DNA from: Glebionis coronaria
Lineage: Eukaryota; Streptophyta; Magnoliopsida; Asterales; Asteraceae
Assembly (NCBI GenBank): GCA_025667525.1
Contig: CM046882.1
Location: 25,323,394 to 25,387,393, forward strand
DNA length: 64,000 nt
Direction of reading: 5' to 3'
The position numbers were made by a program, and so were the translations under genes. The stretch's first letter is position 1; each line of letters begins with the position of its first letter. The notes beneath the pieces are model-generated. The model ran no database searches, was not told where the DNA came from, and was given only the letters and a program-made list of their open reading frames with translations. Positions 23,951-33,945 of the stretch are shown here, one piece after another.

Positions 23951-24460
23951 TCAGTCAATGTTCTTAACGTCTGTATATTCACGAATTCGACGAACAACAA
24001 TCAAACTTGGGTAACCATTCATTGTTGCACCTTTGCCAAAAACCAACGTAAAAAGCTCAAGAAAATTGACTTTAAACATAAAGTCAATTTTATCAGCTTC
24101 AATCACCTTCGACGCGATATCAGCTGGACTGACTTTTCTCAACTTGTTTAAAGGCTCAAACTGTCTAATCCATGTCTTAACAAACTCGTCATCCATCTGT
24201 CTCTCAAGTAAATCGAAAATGCTAATACCACCAATAGGAACTCCTAGAATATCATGTACCTTCTGAGGTGTCACATGAATACTACCATGTGTAAGTTCTA
24301 GATTGTAAGTGTCTGGCTTAAAGTTTCGAACCACAAACCTAGCCAAACGATTGGGTAAATAATTTATCTTGCGCAAAAACAATGAACCAAAACCAATCTC
24401 GTTCATGAACTCTTCTAAACCAATATGCATCACGGACACAATAAAAAAAGAAGAAGGCAC
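23951..24460 (-). CDS. Plant-mobile-like domain exon of copy A
   Basis: A clean 169-residue frame: MHIGLEEFMNEIGFGSLFLR, FLRKINYLPNRLARFVVRNF, ISIFDLLERQMDDEFVKTWI. The part HVTPQKVHDILGVPIGG is the signature of the N-terminal domain that precedes ULP1 proteases in many plant transposon genes. It has no stop codon here and differs from copy B at only a small number of positions. Confidence 0.75.
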   Translation of the reverse strand: MPSSFFIVSVMHIGLEEFMNEIGFGSLFLRKINYLPNRLARFVVRNFKPDTYNLELTHGSIHVTPQKVHDILGVPIGGISIFDLLERQMDDEFVKTWIRQFEPLNKLRKVSPADIASKVIEADKIDFMFKVNFLELFTLVFGKGATMNGYPSLIVVRRIREYTDVKNID

Positions 24461-24739
24461 TGTCCTAAAATATAGAGGCTTAAGCGTACCATCATCCTCC
24501 TCCCCTCCTCCTCCTCATCCTTAATCTTCTTCAAATGATTTTCATCATCCTCCTCCGTCTTAAATGCCTTACGCTTCTTAGAAGCCTCGACATCCTTTTT
24601 AACTTCCTTTTAACCTTCTTTTTAACATCGTGTTTATTAGGAGGTATTGTCGACTTGCCAACCCTTTTAGGAGGTCTTTTAGAAATAAAAATCTCCTCCT
24701 CACTTATCTCCTCTTCCTCTGACACCTTCTCATCGTCAC

Positions 24740-25095
24740 CCCCACTCCCACTCACATCGTCACCCCCGCTACCACTACCCCTATCGTCACCCCCACTGCC
24801 ACTACCCCTATCCTCACCCCCACTCCCACTCTCATCGTCACCCCCACTCCCACTCGCATCGTCACCCCCACTTCCACTCGTATCGTTACCCCCACTACCA
24901 CTGCCATTACCCCTATCCTCACCCCACTCACATCGCCACCCTACTACCACTACCCCTATCGTCACCCCCACTGCCACTACCCTATCCTCACCCCCACTCC
25001 CACTCTCATCGTCATCCCCACTCCCACTCGCATCATCACCCCCACTCCCACTCGCATGGTAACCCCATTGCCACTGCCATTACCCCTATCCTCAC
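24740..25095 (-). repeat. Coding minisatellite: Gly-Asp-Asp/Ser-Gly repeats
   Basis: Minus-strand frame repeats GGDDxSGSG and GEDRGSGSG. On the plus strand it appears as CCCCCACTCCCACTC-type repeats with TCGTCA. It encodes an acidic, flexible linker, and frame slips between repeats show that the number of units is unstable. Confidence 0.8.
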
Positions 25096-25494
25096 CATCA
25101 TTGGACTTATATTCACAAACAGTAACTTTAAGATCAGTCAAAACCTGCGCAACATGCACATCCACTTTCTCCGGCACAACTTCCACATCAGACAATTTAT
25201 CCGGCACAACTTCCACATCAGACACTTTTAAACGCTTATTTGCAAGTTTTGGATAAACAAGGTTAGTTGTAGGAGTAAAAGGTTTACGTTTAGCAAGCTC
25301 AAATTTAGAAAGTCGTTTAGCAAACTCAAATTTAGGAGGTGGATTAGGTGTTGGACTTCTAGGTTGAGAATTAGGTTTTAGAGGTGAATTAGGTTTTGGA
25401 GGTGAACAAGGTTTGGTTTTATCCCTTTTTTATTTTTCTACAACAAACAAATATGAATAAAATCAGTAAACAACTACATGTTACACGGTTATAC

Positions 25495-25850
25495 ATAGTG
25501 ACTCATATATGAGTCACTGCGACTCATACATGAGTCAATGAGATGCTAGGCTCAACATTAGGTCAATGACTAAAACATTGGCTCATGTATGAGTCACTGA
25601 GACTCATATATGAGTCACTGTGACTCATACATGAGTCAATGAGACACTAGGCTTAACATTAGGTTAATGACTCAAACATTGAGTCATGTATGAGTCACTG
25701 AGACTCATACAAGAGTCACTGTGACTCATGTAAGAGTTAATGAGACACTAGGCTTAACATTAGGTCAATGACTAAAACATTGACTCATGTATGAGTCACT
25801 GAGACTCATATACGAGTCACTGTGACTCATACATGAGTTACTCTAACAAA
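25495..25850. repeat. TGAGTCA cluster with ~110-bp higher-order unit
   Basis: Three to four copies of a block containing GACTCATATATGAGTCACTG, ATGAGACACTAGGCTTAACA and TTAGGTCAATGACTAAAACA, upstream of the N-terminal exon of copy A. Single copies continue to ~26285. Confidence 0.8.
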
Positions 25851-26404
25851 AATGAGTTTTATAAAATGATACTTACAAAATTAACTGCTACTTTTAAAAT
25901 AATCCATATTTTACCACATAAACCTCAAAACAGCTTCTCATGAACAATCCGCAACTAACAACATATAAACAATCCGCAACTAACAGCATATAAACCATAT
26001 TTTACTATCCTCAAAACAACTTCTCATGAACAATCAAAAACTTGATTTCTATCATAAACAGTAAATTACCGTTACTATCCACATATAACCGTATTTTATA
26101 AAGCCACTAATATCCAACAAAAATCATATATGAGTCACTAACACTGATTAATACTAATTAAACAGTTTAAGAGTAAAAAAAGCAACAACTCTTATAGGAG
26201 TCACTAACAATAAGTTACAACTGATTAATAAGCAATAACTCATTTAGGAGTCACTAATAAGCAACAAAAACTCATATATGAGTCACTAATAAGCAAATAA
26301 CTATAATTAAGCAAATAAACATAAAATAGTAACTCAAAATAAGCATAATAATCAACGAAAAATTAAAATAATCAGAATAATCAAAAAATTAGGGTTAGGG
26401 TTTA

Positions 26405-26640
26405 CTAACCAAGCACACGCGCGGCAGCAAGCTCCAATTCCTGACGGATATCTATCGTACACGATAATCTAGCGGTTTTAATCGAAGGTTTTTGATCGAA
26501 GTTTCCAAGGCAAGATGATCTAGGACTTTTGATCGAAGCTTCTTGGTGGCTATAGTGATCGGAATGAATGGTTGATACAACCTCGAAATCTCTGGCGATT
26601 ATAGTCACCAGAATCAATGGCGGTGTGTATGGATTAGGCG
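26405..26640 (-). other. Possible 5' exon of ULP gene copy A
   Basis: A minus-strand open stretch without ATG ends at GTGCTTG|GTTAGTAAACC, a good donor site, at ~26407. It could be an untranslated first exon, with the intron holding the TGAGTCA clusters. Weak evidence. Confidence 0.3.
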
Positions 26641-26891
26641 GTGTGTGTGTTAGTTCGGAGTGTTAAAATAGAAATTAATAAATGGAATGGATGTTAAAAG
26701 GGGGAAGTTTGTTATTTTTTTAATCTCAGCCTTTGAATGTAAATAGATTAAATGGCAGGGATTAATCCATAAAGACTTTGCTAAAAGATGGGACTCTATA
26801 TAACTTTTGACGTGAAATATGAAAATCATTATTTTGAATCCAAAACATAAAAAATGTCAATTAGCTTAACTATGTATGTAATAATATATTA
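26641..26891. other. Gap before the Harbinger-type element
   Basis: AT-rich, no gene seen. On the minus strand it would be upstream of copy A. Confidence 0.3.
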
Positions 26892-28015
26892 GGTCCCGTT
26901 TGGTTGGGATATATTTGGGGATATTGGGGGATATTTAAAATATTTACATTTTAAAATCTCCATTGTGTTTGATATGACTAACAAAGAAATTTAAAATTCC
27001 TCGAATTTCCAAAATGGAGGATATTAAAATTACTCCAATAAGTGAGGAATTTTAATTTACCTGAAAATTATTTTTTATAAAATTTTTTCTAGTCGTTATT
27101 ATTCGGGTTTTTATGTTTATATAAAAAATTATAAAATTTTAAAAAATTATAAAAACTTTTCTTATAAAATTTATATAAATTTTAAATAAAAATTTATATA
27201 AACTTTTATAAAATTTATAGAATTTTTTTATAAAATATATATAAATTGTATAAAAAGTATTGAAATTTTTAATAAATTTATATAATTTAATGGTTTTTTA
27301 TAAAAGTTATATAAATTTTTTTATGAAATTTATATTATTTTTTTAAAAAATTTAATGATTTCTTTTATAAATTTTTTATAAGATTTATATAAATATTTTT
27401 ATTAAATTATATAATTTTTTATAAAATTTATATAAATTTTTTATAAAAATTTATATAAGTTTTTAAAATTTATATACTTTTTTTAAAAACTTATATAAAT
27501 TATTTATAAAAATTTATATAAATTATTAATAAAATTTAATGAATTTTTTTATAATATTTATATATGTTTTTTATAAATTTTATGATTTTTTAATAAAATT
27601 TTAATTAACTTTTTATAAGATTTGTATTAATATTTATGTAAAATTTATATTAATTTTTTATAAAATTTGTATAAATTTTTTTTATAAAATATATATAAAT
27701 TTCCTATTATAATGTATAAAAAATTATATAAATTATTTATAAAAAAATATATATTTTATAAAATTTAAATAATTTTTTTATCAAATTTATATAAAAAGTG
27801 AAAATTTGATTTTTACTCTTTTAATTAGAAAATTTATATAAAAAATATTTATTCGTTAAATGGTTCTAACCAAAATTAAGATTTTAAAATATTATAAAAT
27901 TTTGCTAACCAAACAGGTGTATGCATTTTAAATTCTAGAATCTTAAATTTTGAGGAACTTTAATATACTCGAATTTAGAATTCTAGAATTTTAAAATATT
28001 GAACCAAACGACCCC
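26892..28015. mobile_element. 1.12-kb non-autonomous PIF/Harbinger (Tourist-like) element
   Basis: Left end GGTCCCGTTTGGTT (26892) faces the right end AACCAAACGACCCC (ending 28015), a 14-bp imperfect terminal inverted repeat. TTA flanks both sides (26889-26891, 28016-28018), the target duplication of PIF/Harbinger elements. The interior (27060-27870) is extremely AT-rich and made of degenerate TTTATAAAATTTATATAAAT words, with no coding sequence. A second GTTTGGTTAG-type word lies near 27903-27917. Confidence 0.75.
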
Positions 28016-28118
28016 TTAGTCCTTTCTTATTTGTGATTTTGTGCCTTTTGACGACAAAAGTAGTCACATGACGTTACTAATGGTAATATTTAATATGAGG
28101 GACGAGTCAAGATAGAAC

Positions 28119-28288
28119 CAATGTTTTAAAACTTGGTTATTTAATCGACCTGACCGAGTTATCAGGTCACAGTTCAACCGGTTTAACTAGCAGTTCAACC
28201 GGGGTTTTCGATTAAAACTGACGTCCAGTCATTCGACAGAGTCATAGTTCAACCAGTTCAACCGACCAGTCCGGGTTTTAAAACACTG
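28119..28288. mobile_element. 170-bp hAT-type MITE
   Basis: Ends CAATGTTTTAAAAC and GTTTTAAAACACTG are inverted repeats with one mismatch. Flanks GATAGAAC (28111-28118) and GATACAAC (28289-28296) form an 8-bp target duplication with one mismatch, as for hAT elements. The interior has repeated GTTCAACCGG words. Confidence 0.75.
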
Positions 28289-28319
28289 GATACAACAACA
28301 ATATAGATAGTTGTTTAGT

Positions 28320-28660
28320 GAAATCCTTTCGAGTTTTATTATTTAACAAGATCGGGTTAGCTTGTGCTCGATTCGTTTATATAATTTGATAATGTAAAAT
28401 TGAAGCTTAGCTTGAGCTCGATTCATAATATATATAATTTAAACTCGTTAATAAGCTTGCTATTAAGCTCGTTAATAAGCTCATATATAAAACATTAGGC
28501 TCGTGAACCAAAACGAGCTTTCTACGTAATGTTTAGGCTTGAACCTGTTTAGTAAACGAGCTAGAACTTAAGCTTGAGCTCGTGTAGACTAGACTCATTT
28601 GAGCTTTTTATCGATCTGATCATGCGTTTTTCACGAACGACTCAACTCGTTTTTACCTGT
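28320..28660. repeat. Dispersed AGCTCG-rich repeat
   Basis: Repeated words GCTTGAGCTCG, TAAGCTCGTTAATAAGCT and AAACGAGCTAGAACTTAAG. This is a non-coding dispersed repeat of a style common in plants; I cannot assign its class. Confidence 0.5.
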
Positions 28661-28737
28661 AGCTATTTATCTCTTTTTCCAACTTGACCACGAGAATTGT
28701 TTTGACAAATAGCAACTATTACTTATCTACAAAATGA

Positions 28738-30785
28738 AAATTCGTTAATGTTTATGAGTCAGTGACTCATACATGAGTCATGTGACACATACATTAGGGA
28801 CACATAGATGAGTCACGTAACACATACATGAGTCACGTGACACATACATGAGTCACATGACTCATACATGAGTCACATGAGTCATGTGACTCATACATGA
28901 GTCATGTGACTCATATATGAGTCATGTGACTCATACATGATTCATTATCAAGACATATGATTATAATACAAACATTAAATATAAGCTATAACTAACCATT
29001 TTTTCACTAGGAACATCACTATTAGGCTTTGGAGGAACAACACTATCAAGCTTTGGAGTCCCAACACTATCAGTCTTTAACGGAACACTCTCAGGATTTG
29101 AAGGAACTCTCTCAGGCTTTGAAGGAACACTCTCAGGGTTTGAAATAAAACCCTCACTTTGTTTTGCTTCGGCCGGAGTCCACTCTCCATGCAATTCTAA
29201 TTTTCCCATCAGATCGTCCTTTAATTCAACAGTTTGGCGGCTAGTCATAAGTCTTGAATTCCAACTTTTAGTAGATGGCCTCAAACGAATAACAGGAACC
29301 CGCTCACACTTTGTAGCATCCAAATACAGAAGCTGTAAAACAAAAACCAATGTTTGTTATTTGAATCATAAATCTCATGGTTTCCAGAGTGGCGCATGCA
29401 TGAGTCAGAGTGACCCATACATGAGTCACAGTGACTCATGCATGAGTCACTCTGAAAAGCATACATGTCTCTCAATTAAAAAACATATACTTATAACTAA
29501 AACATGAATAATTAAAACAGAATACGTAAAAAACAAATTAAAGCACTTACAATTAGAAAAGACAACGGGCCGTTGTAAAAGCCATTCAAAGTCCTCGGTA
29601 GTTTACTGGTTTTGAGACACCTGTAAATGTACCCACATCAGTCAATGTTCTTAACGTCTGTATCTTCACGAATTCGACGAACAACAATCAAACTTGGGTA
29701 ACCATTCATTGTTGCACCTTTTCCAAAGACCAACGTAAAAAGCTCAAGAAAGTTTACTTTAAACATAAAGTCAATTTTATCAGCTTCAATCACCTTCGAC
29801 GCGATATCAGCTGGACTGACTTTTCTCAACTTTTTTAAAGGCTCAAACTGTCTAATCCATGTCTTAACAAACTCATCATCCATCTTTCTCTCAAGTAAAT
29901 CGAAAATGCTAATACCACCAATAGGAACTCCTAGAATATCATGTACCTTATGAGGTGTCTCATGAATACTACCATGTGTAAGTTCCAGATTGTAAGTGTC
30001 TAGCCTAAAGTTTTGAACCACAAACCTAGCCAAACGATTGGGTAAATTATTTATCTTGCGCAAAAACAATGAACCAAAACCAATCTCGTTCATGAACTCT
30101 TCTAAACCAATATGCATCATGGACATAATAAAAAAAGAAGAAGGTACCGTCGTATAATATAGAGGCTTAAGCGTACCATCATCCTCCTCCCCTCCTCCTC
30201 CTCATCCTTAATCTTCTTCAAAGGATTTTCATCATCCTCCTCCGTTTTAAACGCCTTACGCTTCTTAGAAGGCTCAACATCCTTTTTTACTTCCTTTTTA
30301 ACCTCCTTTTTAACATCGTGTTTATTAGGAGGTCTTGTCGACTTGACAACCCTTTTAGGAGGTCTTTTAGAAATAAAAATATCCTCTTCATTTATCTCCT
30401 CTTCCTTTGACACCTTCTCATCGTCACCCCCACTCCCACTCACATCGTCACCCCCACTACCACTATCCCTATCGTCACCCCCACTGCCACTACCCCTATC
30501 CTCACCCCCACTCCCACTCCCATCGCCACCCCCACTCACACTCGCATCGTCACCCCCACTCCCACTTGCATCGTTACCCCCACTACCACTGCCATTACCC
30601 CTATCCTCACCCTACTCACATCGTCACCCTACTACCACTACCCTATCGTCACCCCTACTGCCACTACCCTATCCTCACCCCCACTCCCACTCTCATCGTC
30701 ATCCACACTCCCACTCGCATCATCACCTCCACTCCCACTCGCATGGTAACCCCATTGCCACTACCATTACCCCTATCCTCACCAT
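28738..30785 (-). pseudogene. Partial second copy (B) of the ULP protease gene
   Basis: Collinear with 23040-25096 of copy A: the minisatellite cluster, the exon with WTPAEAKQSEGFISNPESVP (28961-29350), the short cluster, the plant-mobile-like exon (29638-30126), the Lys-rich stretch and Gly/Asp repeats (30117-30780). All protease exons and the C-terminus are missing. The left edge coincides with an intron sequence (AATTCGTTAATGTTTATGAG), and the right edge is cut by the LTR that starts at 30786. It has no catalytic domain, so it cannot be an active protease. It differs from A by substitutions, repeat-number changes and a few indels. Confidence 0.85.
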
Positions 30786-32263
30786 TGATAGGTGTGAAAA
30801 CACCCATCCTTTTACCACTTAGTTATAATATTAACCAAGTCAAAACGTGTATTTTATGTCGTAAATGTCAGAATTATACGTGGTTTGTGTTTTTATTGTG
30901 TTTTAGGACCAAAAGATGAAAAAGGAAGAAAACACGGGCTTTCACGGGCTTTTATCGAAGAAAACGAGAAAAGACGAAGTCAAAAGATCAAGATTGCAAA
31001 AAGAACGGAAGTCCAAGGCCTATTCTGAAGATTTATAGAAAAAAAGTCTAAAGACGGAAGTTTAATGAAGTCGAAGAACCAAGTCTAATTAAAGAAGAAA
31101 AATATAAGACGAGTTCAAATTATATCGACAAATCCCGAGACGACGTCGAGAAAGACAAAGAATTTAAATCGAGTCGAGACAAGAAGAAAGAAGGAAGAAA
31201 GCACCAACATTTTACTCCTCCATTTAAATACCCTCCTAATATGTCATTAGGAGGTGGTTAGTTAGTTTATATTAGGAGTAGAGTAGATTTACTTTATCTC
31301 TCTAGTTTTCACTTTCTCTCTCTAGATTAATATGTAGAATCTTTAATCTTTATGTTTTAATTGTTGAATCTTATACTTTTAATCACGATTTTCAATTAAT
31401 CATTCTCATTCTTCCTTTCTTTATTATTAATCTTGAGTCGATTTAGATGATCATGTAGTTGCTTAATCTTGATGTTTATGGATTTATTGATGCGTTTGGT
31501 TGATTATGTTTATGGGTTTTTATGTGTTTGATTTTGATAGCTTATGGTGCTTGATGCTTATTGTTTGGTTTTGCTTATTTTTAATTAAGTGTTTTTCATT
31601 AGTTTATTTTATAGAAAGTTGATTTTTAATTTTTAGTTTTATTAGTGTTTTTCAAATTTTTAATTTGTGGTTTAATGAGTTTTTCTTAAAAGTGTTTTAG
31701 ATTAAGTTTTAGTTAATTGCTTATTTGATTTGTGCTTATTTTTGGCTTATTTTCTGATTTTTAGTATTATTGTATCTATTTTTCATATCTTCGGATTAGG
31801 GTTTAGTATTCAGAAGAATCACTTTTTTCTGAAAAGTGAGTTTTTCCTGAAAAGTGAGTTTTTCCTGATAATTTTGATTTGTCCGAATTTAGCTCTTTAT
31901 TCCGAAAATTTCTCTTTTTTCCGAAAAAGTTTATTTTTAGCTTTATTTTATTTTGTTTTATTTTCAGTTTTATTTTTTAAAGCTTTAGATTTTAATCATT
32001 TACTTAATTGCCTTTAAAACCTTATTTTTATTTTAATCTTTTCGAACTTTTATCTTTATTTCGTTTAAGTCTTTTATTTAAGTGTTAATTAGTTTATCAT
32101 TTTTATTATTTTGTCATTTACGTTAAAGTTTGCATTTTGATTTTACTCAACGACAAAACCATTTCTTTTATCCACCAAAGACGACTGAGTCGCACTTTTA
32201 ACCGGTAATCAATTCGAAAAGACCGGACGATAACTTTTTATACTTGGTTAAACCTAGTATTAA
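30786..32263 (+). mobile_element. 5' LTR of the Athila-like element
   Basis: Starts TGATAGGTGTGAAAACACCC. Homology to the 3' LTR ends at ~32243, and the natural end is probably ...AGTATTAAA just before the primer-binding site. It contains a ~60-70-bp segment (around 31505-31570) absent from the 3' LTR and only two full copies of a 17-bp microrepeat. Small ORFs within it are not genes. Confidence 0.75.
31815..31882. repeat. 17-bp microrepeat in the 5' LTR
   Basis: TTTTTCCTGAAAAGTGAG and close variants, about two to three copies. The 3' LTR (36861-36942) has about four. Confidence 0.8.
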
Positions 32264-32264
32264 A

Positions 32265-32279
32265 TGGCGCTGCTGCCGG
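32265..32279 (+). promoter_or_regulatory. Primer-binding site (tRNA-Asp-like)
   Basis: TGGCGCTGCTGCCGG differs at two positions from the TGGCGCCGTTGCCGG that pairs with the 3' end of plant tRNA-Asp and is typical of Athila-type elements. Confidence 0.6.
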
Positions 32280-32514
32280 CTCTTTTCGTGAAGATTAACG
32301 TTTTTTTGTGAGAGACGCGTTGGATTTTGGGACCCGTTCACTCGTGAACGTTATTTTTCGTGTCAAAAATTTTCAAAAATTCATAAAAATAATTTTTTTT
32401 TTCAAAAATCCCAAAAACAATTAAAAAATCATAAAAATCATTTCTTTTTCGAGAGTTTTGCACCAAAAATATTATTCTTGCTTATCTATTGTGTTTAATA
32501 AATTCGTTTGTTGA

Positions 32515-33945
32515 CTGTGTAGGGTGTGGGGACCATCTTCTGGTAGTCAATCCTGTCAATGGTGTTCATGCGAACGGTGTGGAATGAATATCCCTAATTG
32601 CGAATATGGCCGTTGTCTATCGTGCAATTCGATCAATTCATACTTCCATTCATTCTTCTCTTCTAATGACACTATTTCACCCTCTTCCATATATGACGAT
32701 CCATATCAACAAAATGCACCGGGTTTCTCTCAATACCCGTGTTGCAAAAATTGTGGGGGCCCTCGCGATACTTCTTATTGTCAACCAATGAATCACTTTG
32801 AACCAAATCCGTGCTATGATTCCGATTTTTAGAATTTCGAGCCCCCATATTACTCCCTCGATCATCAACCTTCTGTTGGAATGAGTGAAAAAGAACGAGC
32901 CATTATTTTGAATACACTTCAATACGTTCAACAAGAATTAGCTAGCATACGCGAAGCAATGGAGGAGGAAAAGCGACAGCAACAAGAGCAAGTATCTAAT
33001 CTTAGTGATTTTACTCCTCCTCTTGTGCGTCCATACTACTTTTATGATGATGACGAGGATGATATCTATGATCTCAACCCATCTTCTGAGATTACTACTC
33101 CTACTCTTGATATCCCAAATGTGTCTAAGGATTGTGATTCATCGAGTGAGATTAGTGAATTTGGTCTCGACAACTTATTTGAGGAGGTTTGTGATGTCCC
33201 TACTTTTGCTGAGCTTACGGACGAGGTTGCTCTTAATGATGATGATTTTTCTCCATGCTATGAGAATTTCACTTTTGAAATCTCTCCTTCTCCTCCGGGC
33301 GATGAAGGCAATGTTGATTTATTCTCTCCGACATACGAGAAGTTCACCACTGAACTTGGTCTTGTAGATGAGGTGGAAGACGTTATTCTTCGCGATAAAT
33401 TACTGAAAGTTCATCTTCTTATTGCTAAAATTGAAGCGTTAAATTATGCTCCTATTTCAGAGTCTTTACCTCCGTCTATTACTTCAGTTGAGAATAATGA
33501 TACAGCTATGGAGGAAATCGACATTCTCTCAATACCTCTGGGTATTGATGATGATGATACGGAGTGGGATATTCTTTTTGATAATTTTCTACATGAAGAT
33601 ATTGTCCCAAGTCCCCCTCCCGAGCACCTTTTATCCCAACCTTTAGAAACCATTACCGAGGATGAGTGCTTTGACCCAGGAGGTGACATTGACCATTCCA
33701 TGATTGACATCTTTACGGATTTGCCGCTCAGTGATCATCCATTATATTTGGGGGATGACAATGTGCTTCCTTTACCCACCCCACCTCCTGTGGATCATGA
33801 TTTCACTTACTTTTCTTATGTTGAGAGGACTTTTCTACCTTTTAAGACTTACCCTCCGGCCTCCCCTTTTGTATTTTCCTCCGGGAACGAGGACAAGGTC
33901 TTTGATCCCAGTATTACATTCCAGGCTTCCCCATGGACCATTTAA
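32515..33945 (+). CDS. Acidic orphan protein of the Athila-like element
   Basis: One frame stays open from 32515 to 33945 apart from a TAG at 32830-32832. The first ATG in frame is at 32584, and the main uninterrupted part is 32881-33945 (354 residues). The N-terminal part is Cys-rich (CQWCSCERCGMNIPNCEYGR, CCKNCGG), perhaps metal binding. After the stop come MSEKERAIILNTLQYVQQEL and a short coiled coil (ASIREAMEEEKRQQQEQ), then a long acidic, Pro/Ser-rich region (DDDEDDIYDLNP, DDDDTEWDILFDNFLHED) that looks disordered. It matches no gag, pol or other domain that I know. It may bridge the element to a partner's Gag or to chromatin; that is a guess. Confidence 0.6.

Larger units (their letters stand above)
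20461..25440 (-). pseudogene. ULP1/C48-type protease gene (copy A), transposon-associated
   Basis: Minus-strand multi-exon gene of the plant ULP1-like family often carried by MULE or CACTA transposons; ULP1 enzymes cut SUMO from proteins. In order: Pro-rich N-terminus (PPKPNSPLKPNSQPRSPTPN, ~25380), Asp/Gly/Ser repeats (24750-25090), basic stretch, a plant-mobile-like domain (23951-24460: LTHGSIHVTPQKVHDILGVP), further exons at 23288-23662, 22786-23025 and ~22090-22335, then the protease exons 21791-21931, 21588-21707, 21358-21499 and 20869-21213. Catalytic His (21469-21471), Asp (21415-21417) and Cys in VDCGIFVM (21094-21096) are present. The C-terminal tail (20461-20868) is repeats of EKPAAEKP and ends KKKPASKKKPAV. 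In-frame stops (~21825, ~22190, 20869, ~20648) indicate a pseudogene. The gene start is not certain. Confidence 0.75.

Noticed and set aside
24535..25062. Plus-strand ORF of SSPPLPLPL repeats, and its twin at 30343-30919
   Set aside because: Antisense shadow of the Gly/Asp repeats of the ULP gene, whose minus frame is supported by domains on either side.
29281..29475. DSCMSHCDSCMGHSDSCMRHS small ORFs (also 21214-21429, 23593-23775)
   Set aside because: Produced by the TGAGTCA minisatellite running on from real exons. The Cys/His pattern is a repeat artefact and not a zinc finger.
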